A DNA stretch of 64,000 nt from Mucilaginibacter kameinonensis (GTDB lineage Bacteria > Bacteroidota > Bacteroidia > Sphingobacteriales > Sphingobacteriaceae): positions 620,001 to 684,000 of the forward strand of contig NZ_RCWZ01000003.1 of assembly GCF_003675385.1 (NCBI RefSeq). The letters are read 5' to 3'. The first letter of the stretch is position 1. Each line of letters opens with the position of its first letter. Both the position numbers and the translations under genes were made by a program. Shown here in pieces: positions 53,272 to 61,631 of this stretch. A model generated the notes under the pieces. It did no database searches, was not told the origin of the DNA, and worked only from the letters and a program-made list of their open reading frames with translations.

Positions 53272-53413
53272 GAAGTAAAACGTTTTCTGGTTAAAATCTC
53301 CACTTAAAACATTCCAAATATGTTTAAACCTTTAAATTAAACTGTTTCCAAAAACAAAAAATACCCGGTTGCATGGATAGGTTCATGATGATTTTTCCCT
53401 ACTTTAGCCATCG

Positions 53414-54559
53414 ATGATAAACGTAGTTTCAAAATTACCCCAAACAGGAACCACCATATTCACCGTCATGTCGGCCCTGGCCAACGAGCTCGGGGCAATA
53501 AATCTGTCGCAGGGTTTTCCTGACTACGACTGTTCGCCCGAGCTTATCGAGCTTGTGAATAAAGCCATGAAAGAGGGCCATAACCAGTATGCGCCTATGG
53601 CAGGTGTAATGGCTTTGAGAGAGCGTATTGCCGAAAAAACCGAAAAACTTTACAGCGCTGTTTATAATCCGGAAACGGAAATTACCATAACTGCCGGTGG
53701 TACACAGGCTATATTTACAGCTATCAGCGCCGTTATACATCCCAATGATGAAGTGATCATTTTTGAACCTGCTTTTGATTGTTACGCCCCAGCCATTAAA
53801 CTGATGGGAGGCGTTGTAAAATCGCTTGCTCTCGAACCGCCCAACTATCGTATTGCCTGGGATATGGTGAAGCGGCTGATCAACCAAAAAACAAAAATGA
53901 TCATCCTTAACTCGCCGCATAACCCAACGGCAACTATCCTGCACAAGGAAGACATTGAACAGTTAAGCGCGCTGGTAAAAAACCAGGATATATTAATATT
54001 GAGCGATGAGGTGTACGAGCACTTGATATACGATGGCGAAACCCACCACAGCATGGCTCGCTACCCCGAACTTCAGCAACGTAGTTTTATAGTGGCATCC
54101 TTCGGCAAGCCTTTTCATGCTACCGGCTGGAAGGTTGGATATTGCATGGCACCCGCCTATCTCATGAATGAGTTCAGGAAAATTCATCAGTTTTTGGTGT
54201 TCGCGGTAAACACACCTATCCAATATGCCATCGCCGAACATCTGAAAAACGAAGAAACTTACCTGGGCTTAGCTGAATTTTTCAGGCAGAAACGTGACTA
54301 TTTCAGGAATGGGCTCGAACAAACCCGTTTTAAACTTCTGCCTTGCAACGGTTCATACTTCCAGTCAGTAAGTTACCAGCATATTTCCGACGAAAAAGAT
54401 GTTGATTTTTCTATCCGGATAGCAAAGGAATTTGGAGTAGCAACTATACCTGTTTCGGCATTTTACAGCAAGGGGATTGACCACCATGTGCTGAGGTTTT
54501 GTTTCGCCAAAAGACAAGAAACTTTAGATAAAGCCGTTGATAGGTTAATTCGCATTTAA
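53414..54559 (+). CDS. Methionine/glutamine-type aminotransferase, fold type I
   Basis: 381 aa PLP enzyme of the YbdL / kynurenine aminotransferase group. Motifs: LSQGFPDYDCSPELIE near the start, YAPMAGVMALRERIAEK, LNSPHNPTATI with the Asn for PLP, LSDEVYEHLIYDG, and the Schiff-base Lys232 in SFGKPFHATGWKVGYC. Members use methionine, glutamine or aromatic amino acids. The neighbouring omega-amidase-like gene fits a joint pathway in which the keto acid alpha-ketoglutaramate or alpha-ketosuccinamate is hydrolysed. The spacer to that gene is a repeat block, so they may not share one transcript. Confidence 0.9.
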   Translation: MINVVSKLPQTGTTIFTVMSALANELGAINLSQGFPDYDCSPELIELVNKAMKEGHNQYAPMAGVMALRERIAEKTEKLYSAVYNPETEITITAGGTQAIFTAISAVIHPNDEVIIFEPAFDCYAPAIKLMGGVVKSLALEPPNYRIAWDMVKRLINQKTKMIILNSPHNPTATILHKEDIEQLSALVKNQDILILSDEVYEHLIYDGETHHSMARYPELQQRSFIVASFGKPFHATGWKVGYCMAPAYLMNEFRKIHQFLVFAVNTPIQYAIAEHLKNEETYLGLAEFFRQKRDYFRNGLEQTRFKLLPCNGSYFQSVSYQHISDEKDVDFSIRIAKEFGVATIPVSAFYSKGIDHHVLRFCFAKRQETLDKAVDRLIRI

Positions 54560-54730
54560 TTTTTGGTTAATGGTTCATAGTTAATGGATCATAGCCAAAT
54601 CTTTAAATTTGATTTTGGTTCATGGTTCACAATTAACGGATCATAGCCAACTTGTATAAGTTTTATCAGTATGGATCAACCATCGTCATGCATTTTTTGC
54701 TATGAACCATGATCCATCCACTATGAACCA
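54560..54730. repeat. Tandem and inverted GGTTCATAG repeat block
   Basis: Two direct units (54560-54597 and 54613-54650), both starting TTTTGGTT and ending GGATCATAGCCAA, are followed by an inverted stretch with TGCTATGAACCATGATCC and CTATGAACCA (54699-54730). The same words occur at 4332-4396. The last one ends 6 nt before the next ATG. Confidence 0.75.
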
Positions 54731-54736
54731 ATTACT

Positions 54737-55522
54737 ATGGAGAATCTTAAAATTACTGTTTTTCAAGGCTACCTTTTTTGGGAAAATATCGATAAAAACC
54801 TTCAGAATATCACCCTCAGGCTATCGGGCGGAATCCGCGAAAAAACCGATCTCATTATACTTCCCGAAATGTTTACCACGGGCTTTACCATGAATGTCGC
54901 GGTACTGGCCGAACCCATGAATGGCAAAACCATGCAATGGATGGAAAAAACCGCTCAACAATACGACTGCGTAATAACCGGGAGTATCATTATAGAAGAG
55001 GGTGGCAAATACTATAACCGCCTCATCTGGATGCGCCCCGATGGCACATATGAGCATTATGATAAACGCCACTTGTTTGCGCTTGGTAAAGAGCATAATA
55101 CCTACACGGCCGGCACCAAAAAACTTTTTGTTGAGCTAAACGGCTGGAAAATTTGCCCGGTGATTTGCTACGACCTTCGTTTCCCGGTATGGCTGCGTAA
55201 CATTGAAGAAAACGCGTACGACCTGCTTATCGTAGTGGCCAACTGGCCCGAACGCCGGGCAGCGCACTGGCGCACCCTGATACCCGCACGTGCTGTTGAA
55301 AATCAATCATATATCATAGCGGTTAACCGTGTAGGCCACGATGGCAACGAAGTTTATCACAGCGGCGATTCTACCTGTATTGATCCTAACGGCAAAGTAA
55401 TTTACTATAAACGCGATGAAGAAGACCTTTACACATTCAGTATCGTAGCCGACGAGATTGAAAAGATACGCACCGCGCTCCCCTTCCTAAAAGATGCAGA
55501 TGATTTTGAGATAAATATCTGA
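54737..55522 (+). CDS. Carbon-nitrogen hydrolase, YafV / omega-amidase-like
   Basis: 261 aa of the nitrilase superfamily. The catalytic Glu44 (LPEMFTTGF), Lys110 (YDKRHLFALG) and Cys144 (CPVICYDLRFPVW) are all present. The group includes E. coli YafV and eukaryotic Nit2, omega-amidases that split alpha-ketoglutaramate or alpha-ketosuccinamate into keto-dicarboxylic acid and ammonia. The aminotransferase gene upstream would make such keto-amides. The gene starts just after the repeat block, so the mRNA 5' end or its promoter may be in that block. I see no terminator at once downstream, but a large family III repeat follows. Confidence 0.9.
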   Translation: MENLKITVFQGYLFWENIDKNLQNITLRLSGGIREKTDLIILPEMFTTGFTMNVAVLAEPMNGKTMQWMEKTAQQYDCVITGSIIIEEGGKYYNRLIWMRPDGTYEHYDKRHLFALGKEHNTYTAGTKKLFVELNGWKICPVICYDLRFPVWLRNIEENAYDLLIVVANWPERRAAHWRTLIPARAVENQSYIIAVNRVGHDGNEVYHSGDSTCIDPNGKVIYYKRDEEDLYTFSIVADEIEKIRTALPFLKDADDFEINI

Positions 55523-55552
55523 AAGAACCCTGATTCATAGGGTTTGAGGATT

Positions 55553-55661
55553 ACCGTGATTTTGTCTGAACCGGAATTTGAAGAATCAATTAAATTGCCA
55601 GAATATAGAATTAAACAAATTCTTTCAATTCGTTTAATTCGAGTTCTGGCAAAATCACGGT
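55553..55661. repeat. Dispersed inverted repeat, family III, copy 3 with long stem
   Basis: Left arm ACCGTGATTTTGTCTGAACC and right arm GTTCTGGCAAAATCACGGT pair with a few mismatches. The inner words (GTTTAATTCGAG) match copies at 36884 and 40167. Words at 55525-55545 match the repeat at 11273. Confidence 0.85.
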
Positions 55662-55747
55662 TCCTCTCTACCATTAGTTTTCCTTCACTTCATACAAAAT
55701 TCATAAGTGTTTTGAATTTTTGTATTGTTGAATTTTGATGAAGGAAA

Positions 55748-57022
55748 ATGCGAAATATAAAATCCCTGCTATTTATATCACCCTTATTTTTTAGTTTATT
55801 AACACAAAAGGCCGAAGCACAAACAGATACGTTAAAGATCACTTTCCCTGAAGCTGAAAAACAGTTCATTGAAAATAACCTTAGCCTGCTTGCCCAAAAG
55901 TATAATGTTGATGCCCAAAAGGCGCTCATTCAACAAGCTAAATTATGGGACAATCCCGTTTTAAGCACCGATCAAAACATTCATGACGGTGGCACCAACA
56001 AATTTTTTAATCACGCCAACGGTGGCGGACAAGTTTTTGTTCAGCTAAACCAGGTATTTGCCACTGCCGGCAAACGCGGCAAACAGGTAAAAGTAGCCGA
56101 AGACGATGCCAAAGTTCAGGAAGCTGCCTTTAACGACCTGATGCGCAACCTGCGCTACAATCTTCAGCTTGATTTCGGTCAGCTGGGTTCGTTGAATGCC
56201 CAACAATTGGTTTATCAAAACGAAATCAAATCGGCTACCGAACTGGTTAATGCCATTCAAAAATCATTTGATGTTGGCAATACTTCCATGAAGGACCTGA
56301 TCCGTTTGAAAGCGTTGCTGTTTGGCCTGCAAAATGATATGGTTGAGAATAACCGCCAGATCAACGATCTGCAGACTGAGCTTAAAACCTTACTCCAAAC
56401 TAAAGAAACCGCATTTGTACAGCCCATCATAAATGATAAGCCGGTTGAAACTGTCGACCTGGACGTACAATCACTAATAAGCCAGGCCATGACCAACAGG
56501 CCCGATTACTTATCTAATCAGTACCAGTTAAATTCGGCCACACATAACCTCGCCTATCAAAAAGCATTGGCAGTGCCTGATGTAACCATCGGCGTATCAT
56601 ATGACCAAAACAGCAGCTACGCCCGTAACTACTATGGCTTACAAATTGGTTTGCCAATACCGTTGTTTAACCGCAACCAGGGCAATATCAAATCTGCACA
56701 ATACAATATCAAAAGTCAGGAGAGCACTTTAAAACAAAGCGAATTCCAGCTTAAAAACGACGTAGTTGCTGCTGTTAACCAGTATAAGTTGAACCAGCAA
56801 CTGTTCTCTAACCAGCAGATCACTTTTAATGAGCAATATGATAAACTGTTTGGTGCCATGCTCAAGAGTTTCCAGCAACGCCAGATAAGCCTTGTAGAGT
56901 TTGTTGACTTTTTTGACACCTATAAGGATACCAAACTAAAAATATTGCAACAAAAATATAACCTGCAAAAAGCTATTGCCGACCTCAACTTTGCCGTTGG
57001 CACAACCGTAATAAAATCCTGA
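55748..57022 (+). CDS. Metal efflux outer-membrane protein, CzcC/TolC family
   Basis: 424 aa. Signal peptide of about 25 residues (LLFISPLFFSLLTQKAEAQ). Two OEP repeats: LKITFPEAEKQFIENNLSLLAQKYNVDAQ at the start, the turn NGGGQVFVQLNQVFATAGKRG, and the second-repeat TNRPDYLSNQYQLNSATHNLAYQKALAVPDV. No lipobox Cys, in contrast to the first efflux channel at 26456. It is the first gene of a row channel-adaptor-pump for metal export, 20 nt before the adaptor. Confidence 0.9.
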   Translation: MRNIKSLLFISPLFFSLLTQKAEAQTDTLKITFPEAEKQFIENNLSLLAQKYNVDAQKALIQQAKLWDNPVLSTDQNIHDGGTNKFFNHANGGGQVFVQLNQVFATAGKRGKQVKVAEDDAKVQEAAFNDLMRNLRYNLQLDFGQLGSLNAQQLVYQNEIKSATELVNAIQKSFDVGNTSMKDLIRLKALLFGLQNDMVENNRQINDLQTELKTLLQTKETAFVQPIINDKPVETVDLDVQSLISQAMTNRPDYLSNQYQLNSATHNLAYQKALAVPDVTIGVSYDQNSSYARNYYGLQIGLPIPLFNRNQGNIKSAQYNIKSQESTLKQSEFQLKNDVVAAVNQYKLNQQLFSNQQITFNEQYDKLFGAMLKSFQQRQISLVEFVDFFDTYKDTKLKILQQKYNLQKAIADLNFAVGTTVIKS

Positions 57023-57042
57023 CTAACTTTTTAAGACTTACT

Positions 57043-58146
57043 ATGATGAAAAGAGAAACGCTGTTTTCCGGCATCTCAGCTTTACTATTGCTTGCCGCTT
57101 GTAAAGGCAAAACCCCTCCTGCTGTTGAAAACAAACAGGTAACTGTGAGCGATTCGATGGCCAAAATTATCACTATCGATACTGCCAAGATCGCTACCAT
57201 AAAAAATGAGCTAACCCTTTCGGGCGAGGTATCATACGATGACAACGCGGTTGTTAAAGTATTTCCGTTTTCGAGCGGACAGGTGCTGGATGTGAAAGTT
57301 TCACTTGGCGATAAGGTGAGCAAAGGTCAAACCCTTGCCATTGTGCGCAGTGCCGATGTTGCCGGTAACTATACTGATTTGAGCTCATCAAAATCAGATC
57401 TTGCTATTTACAAACGTCAGTTGGAGCAGGCAGAATATTTATACAAAAACGGGATCTCAAGCGAGCGTGATTATACCGAGGCTAAAGAAAACTACAACAA
57501 AGCCGAAGCAGCGTATAACAAAGTTCAACAACAAATTGCCATCAATGGTGGTGGTAACACCAGCCCGGGCGGTACGTTAGTGATCAAAGCCCCTGAAAGC
57601 GGGTTTATAGTTGAAAAAAACATCACAGCTGGCGGTTTCATTCGTCCGGATAATGCCAATAGCATGTTCACCATATCAAACATGAAAGACGTTTGGATCT
57701 GGGCTAACGTGTTTGAGTCGGACATTAGTCGTGTTAAAGTAGGTTATACTGCAAAAGTTACCACCATTGCTTATCCTGATAAAGTATTTACAGGTAAAGT
57801 TGACGCAATAAGCTCTGTACTTGATCCAGACAATAAGGTTTTGAAAATCAAAATTGTATTGCCTAACGAAGGTATGCTGCTTAAGCCGGAGATGTTTACC
57901 AGCGTGGTTATAGCCAACAGCGAGAAAGCACAGTCGGTTGCTATACCGGCCAAAGCCGTTGTTTATGACAACAGCAAAAACTTTGTAGTAGTTTATAACA
58001 GTAAAGATGACCTGAAAGTACGCCAGGTAGCAGTTATAAAAACGGTTGAGGATACCACTTACATATCATCAGGCCTGCAGGCGGGTGATAAGATCATATC
58101 CAAAAACCAGTTGCTTTTTTATGATGCCATTGCGGGCAATAATTAA
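57043..58146 (+). CDS. Metal efflux RND adaptor lipoprotein, CzcB-like
   Basis: 367 aa. Lipobox LAAC with Cys20. Adaptor parts: a beta domain (TIKNELTLSGEVSYDDNAVVKVFPFSSGQVLDVKVSLGDKV), a short helical hairpin (about 115-165), and KAPESGFIVEKNITAGGFIRPD returning to the lipoyl half. The hairpin is shorter than in the multidrug adaptor, as in heavy-metal systems. The C-terminal part (VGYTAKVTTIAYPDKVFTGKVDAIS) is the beta-barrel. No clear His/Met metal-binding cluster at the N-terminus, so the ion is not predicted. Confidence 0.92.
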   Translation: MMKRETLFSGISALLLLAACKGKTPPAVENKQVTVSDSMAKIITIDTAKIATIKNELTLSGEVSYDDNAVVKVFPFSSGQVLDVKVSLGDKVSKGQTLAIVRSADVAGNYTDLSSSKSDLAIYKRQLEQAEYLYKNGISSERDYTEAKENYNKAEAAYNKVQQQIAINGGGNTSPGGTLVIKAPESGFIVEKNITAGGFIRPDNANSMFTISNMKDVWIWANVFESDISRVKVGYTAKVTTIAYPDKVFTGKVDAISSVLDPDNKVLKIKIVLPNEGMLLKPEMFTSVVIANSEKAQSVAIPAKAVVYDNSKNFVVVYNSKDDLKVRQVAVIKTVEDTTYISSGLQAGDKIISKNQLLFYDAIAGNN

Positions 58147-58215
58147 GGGGCGATAAACTAAAAATTGCCGGGCTTTAAAACCGGGCATTTACGTTTTTAA
58201 AATACAAAGACTACA

Positions 58216-61200
58216 ATGAACAAGTTCATCAAAAATATCATATACTTCTCGCTTAGGCACCGTTACTTTGTGTTCTTTATGACACTGGTATTGGTAGTGC
58301 TGGGTGTGTGGAGCTATACCAACACCCCTATCGAGACCTTTCCTGACGTAACCAATACGCAGATCATTATTATTGCCCAATGGCCGGGCCGCAGTGCCGA
58401 AGAGATGGAAAAAATGGTTACCATCCCTATGGAAACCGTTTTAAACTCGGTACAGAAAAAGGCAAACCTTCGTACTACATCATCGTTCGGTCTTTCATAT
58501 GTCCGCATTATTTTTGATGATGACGTTGATGACGCGTTTGCACGCCAGCAGGTTTTGAGCCGCTTGGGCAACGCCGATTTGCCAGACGGTGTTAAACCCG
58601 AGGTTGAGCCTCCATACGGCCCAACTGGCGAAATTTTCCGTTACACCTTAAAAAGCCATACCAAATCGTTACATGACCTTACCGCGATACAGGATTGGGT
58701 GCTTGACCGTCAGTTTAAATCTATCCCGGGTGTAGCCGACGTGAACAGCTTTGGCGGCGAGGAAAAAACTTACGAGGTGAGTGTGAACCCTTCGTTGTTA
58801 CAAAAATACGGCCTTACCTCGCTTGATGTTTACACCGCCCTTAACCGCAGTAACATTAACGTGGGTGGTGATATCATCGAAAAAAATGACCAGGCTTATG
58901 TTGTACGTGGTATTGGCTTGATCAACAATATTGATGAGATCCAGAATATCATAATTAAAAACGTAAACAACGTGCCTATCCTGGCGCGTGATATAGCCGA
59001 AATTAAAGAAGGCGGCTTACCACGTTTAGGCCAGGTTGGTCGCGATAAAAACAACGATGTTATTGAAGGTATTGTGGTAATGCGTAAAGGCGAAAACCCT
59101 GCTGAGGTATTAAAGCTGATTAACCAAAAGGTTGTTGACCTTAATAAAAGCGTATTACCGGCCGACGTAAAAATCTCTACTTTTTACGATCGTACCAACC
59201 TGATGGATTTTTGTACCGAAACCGTTATCCATAACCTTTGCGAGGGTATTATACTGGTAACTGTTATCGTATTACTGTTCATGGCCGATTGGCGTACTAC
59301 GCTTACGGTGGCTATTATCATTCCGCTGGCTTTATTGTTTGCCTTTATCTGTTTAAGGTTAAAAGGCATGAGCGCCAACCTACTCTCTATGGGGGCGGTT
59401 GACTTTGGTATCATCATAGATGGCGCGGTGGTAATGGTTGAGGGGATTTTCGTGGCGCTTGATCACAGGGCCAGGGAAGTAGGCATGCAGAAATTCAACG
59501 GGCTTGCCAAGCTCGGCTTGTTCAAGAATGTTGGCGCAGAGATGGGTAAAGCTATCTTTTTCTCTAAACTTATTATCCTTACCTGTTTGGTACCAATCTT
59601 CGCTTTCCAAAAGGTTGAAGGTAAAATGTTCTCTCCGCTGGCTTACACTTTAGGCTTTGCTTTGCTGGGTGCATTAATATTCACACTTACATTGGTACCT
59701 GCATTGTCAAGCATACTGCTTAATAAAAATGTAAGAGAAAAGCACAACCCGGTAGTATTGTTTTTTGAGCATGGTATCCGCCGTATGTTCGGTTATACTT
59801 ATCGCAATCAAAAATTAAGTCTGATAGTTGCGGTAGCCTTCATGGCAGTTACCTTCTTCTCGGCTAAGTTTTTAGGGTCAGAGTTTTTGCCGCAGCTTAA
59901 TGAAGGTGCCCTTTGGGTAACGGCGCAGCTGCCAATGAGTACCTCGCTGGAAAGTTCTGTTAAGGTAACTGATAAAATGAGGCAGATCCTCTCAACCTAC
60001 CCTGAGGTAAAACAAACGCTATCGCAGGTTGGCCGTACTAATGACGGTACCGACCCTAAAGGTTTCTTTAACGTACAGATTCAGGTTGACCTTTTACCTA
60101 AAAAGGAATGGAAACGTAATATAACCCAGGAAGAGTTAATAGCTGACATGGATAAAAAGCTCAGTCAGTTTCCAGGCATTGTATTTAACTATTCACAACC
60201 TATTATTGATAACGTGGCCGAGGCAGTTGCGGGTGTACCTGCATCAATGGCAGTAAAAATATTCGGCCCGGATTTCCAGGTGCTCGATCAAAAAGCTGAC
60301 TCGGTGATGGCCGTGCTTAAAAAGATCCAGGGCGTTGAAGACCTTGGTATCCTTCGCAATCTTGGCCAGCCAGAGTTCCGTATTGAACTTGACCAGCGTA
60401 AGATGGCACTTTATGGTGTATCAACTGCCGATGCAAACTCGGTTATTGAGATGGCTATCGGCGGTAAAGCGGCCTCACAACTTTATGAGGGCGAACGTAA
60501 GTTTGATATCAGGATCCGTTATCAAAAACAATTCAGGGATACTCAAAGCAAAATTGAAAACCTGATGGTGCCTACGCTTAACGGTTCAAAAATAGCTATC
60601 AAAGAAATTTCGAAAATCACCACACTAACCGGCCCGGCATTTATTTACCGCGATAACAACATGCGTTACATTGCCGTAAAATTCTCGGTACGTGGTCGTG
60701 ATTTAGGTAGTACCATTGCCGAAGCACAGGACAAAGTGGGTGCTGCCGTAAAATTAGATCAGGGTTACTCCTTCACCTGGAACGGTGAATTTGAAAACCA
60801 GATCAGGGCCTCAAACACTTTGGCACATGTAGTACCTATATGTTTACTGGTAATATTCCTGATCCTGTTCATCACCTTCGGTAACGCAAAAGATGCCGTA
60901 CTGGTAATCCTGAACGTGCCGTTCGCGTTGATAGGTGGTATTTTAGCATTGCATATCACAGGTACTAACTTCAGTATCTCGGCAGGTATCGGCTTCATCG
61001 CCTTATTTGGTGTCTGTATCCAGAATGGTGTGATCCTGATATCGGTATTCAAGAAAAACCTTGAAGAAAAAATGCACCTTGATGAAGCTATTATGCAAGG
61101 TGTAATATCACGTGTTCGTCCGGTAGTTATGACCGCATTGATGGCCGCCATTGGTTTGATGCCTGCGGCAATTTCTACGGGTATTGGTTCCGAAACCCAA

Positions 61201-61353
61201 AAACCGCTGGCTATAGTGGTAATAGGCGGTTTGGTAACTTCAACCATATTAACCTTACTGATATTACCTATCATTTACGCCATAGTTTACCGTTTAATCC
61301 ACCGCCGTGAAAACCGTAAACTGTTGAAAAAAGTAGGCATGATAAAGGGATAA
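58216..61353 (+). CDS. Heavy-metal RND efflux pump, CzcA/CusA family
   Basis: 1045 aa, inner-membrane proton-driven pump of the HME subfamily. The start NIIYFSLRHRYFVFFMTLVLVVLGVWSYTNTPIETFPDVTNTQI is typical, and the proton-relay motif VDFGIIIDGAVVMVEG is the CzcA/CusA type, not the DD pair of HAE1 pumps. Twelve membrane segments and two large periplasmic loops. The order channel-adaptor-pump on the plus strand is a full CzcCBA set. Ions exported by relatives are Co, Zn, Cd or Cu/Ag; I cannot choose between them. No sensor-kinase or metal regulator gene is adjacent. A family II repeat lies 22 nt after the stop. Confidence 0.94.
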   Translation: MNKFIKNIIYFSLRHRYFVFFMTLVLVVLGVWSYTNTPIETFPDVTNTQIIIIAQWPGRSAEEMEKMVTIPMETVLNSVQKKANLRTTSSFGLSYVRIIFDDDVDDAFARQQVLSRLGNADLPDGVKPEVEPPYGPTGEIFRYTLKSHTKSLHDLTAIQDWVLDRQFKSIPGVADVNSFGGEEKTYEVSVNPSLLQKYGLTSLDVYTALNRSNINVGGDIIEKNDQAYVVRGIGLINNIDEIQNIIIKNVNNVPILARDIAEIKEGGLPRLGQVGRDKNNDVIEGIVVMRKGENPAEVLKLINQKVVDLNKSVLPADVKISTFYDRTNLMDFCTETVIHNLCEGIILVTVIVLLFMADWRTTLTVAIIIPLALLFAFICLRLKGMSANLLSMGAVDFGIIIDGAVVMVEGIFVALDHRAREVGMQKFNGLAKLGLFKNVGAEMGKAIFFSKLIILTCLVPIFAFQKVEGKMFSPLAYTLGFALLGALIFTLTLVPALSSILLNKNVREKHNPVVLFFEHGIRRMFGYTYRNQKLSLIVAVAFMAVTFFSAKFLGSEFLPQLNEGALWVTAQLPMSTSLESSVKVTDKMRQILSTYPEVKQTLSQVGRTNDGTDPKGFFNVQIQVDLLPKKEWKRNITQEELIADMDKKLSQFPGIVFNYSQPIIDNVAEAVAGVPASMAVKIFGPDFQVLDQKADSVMAVLKKIQGVEDLGILRNLGQPEFRIELDQRKMALYGVSTADANSVIEMAIGGKAASQLYEGERKFDIRIRYQKQFRDTQSKIENLMVPTLNGSKIAIKEISKITTLTGPAFIYRDNNMRYIAVKFSVRGRDLGSTIAEAQDKVGAAVKLDQGYSFTWNGEFENQIRASNTLAHVVPICLLVIFLILFITFGNAKDAVLVILNVPFALIGGILALHITGTNFSISAGIGFIALFGVCIQNGVILISVFKKNLEEKMHLDEAIMQGVISRVRPVVMTALMAAIGLMPAAISTGIGSETQKPLAIVVIGGLVTSTILTLLILPIIYAIVYRLIHRRENRKLLKKVGMIKG

Positions 61354-61374
61354 TTAATTATCCAACGCGGCGGT

Positions 61375-61483
61375 TCCCCTCTTGAGAGGGGGCGCGACGG
61401 AAAAGAGCGAAAGCAGGGGTGTGTTTCTACGTTTAGAATATCGAAAATAGTAACACACCCCTCCACCCCTCTCAAGAGGGGAA
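61375..61483. repeat. Dispersed inverted repeat, family II, copy 2
   Basis: Ends TTCCCCTCTTGAGAGGGG and CCCCTCTCAAGAGGGGAA are perfect reverse complements. It matches the copy at 47113-47218 and may form the 3' end of the czc transcript. Confidence 0.88.
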
Positions 61484-61631
61484 TCGCACAACCCACCCTT
61501 TTTACATAATTCTGTTAGACTATTTCTTTTAATACCAAATAAAATCGCTACTGTTAAGGCTGGCGATTTTTTGTTTTATTACAACATTAAAACTTTAATT
61601 TGCAGGATATACCCGATAGCTTTTAACAAAC

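Noticed and set aside
58147..58200. Hairpin between the Czc adaptor and pump genes
   Set aside because: TGCCGGG...CCGGGCA pairs only with mismatches and no T run follows, so I do not call a terminator.
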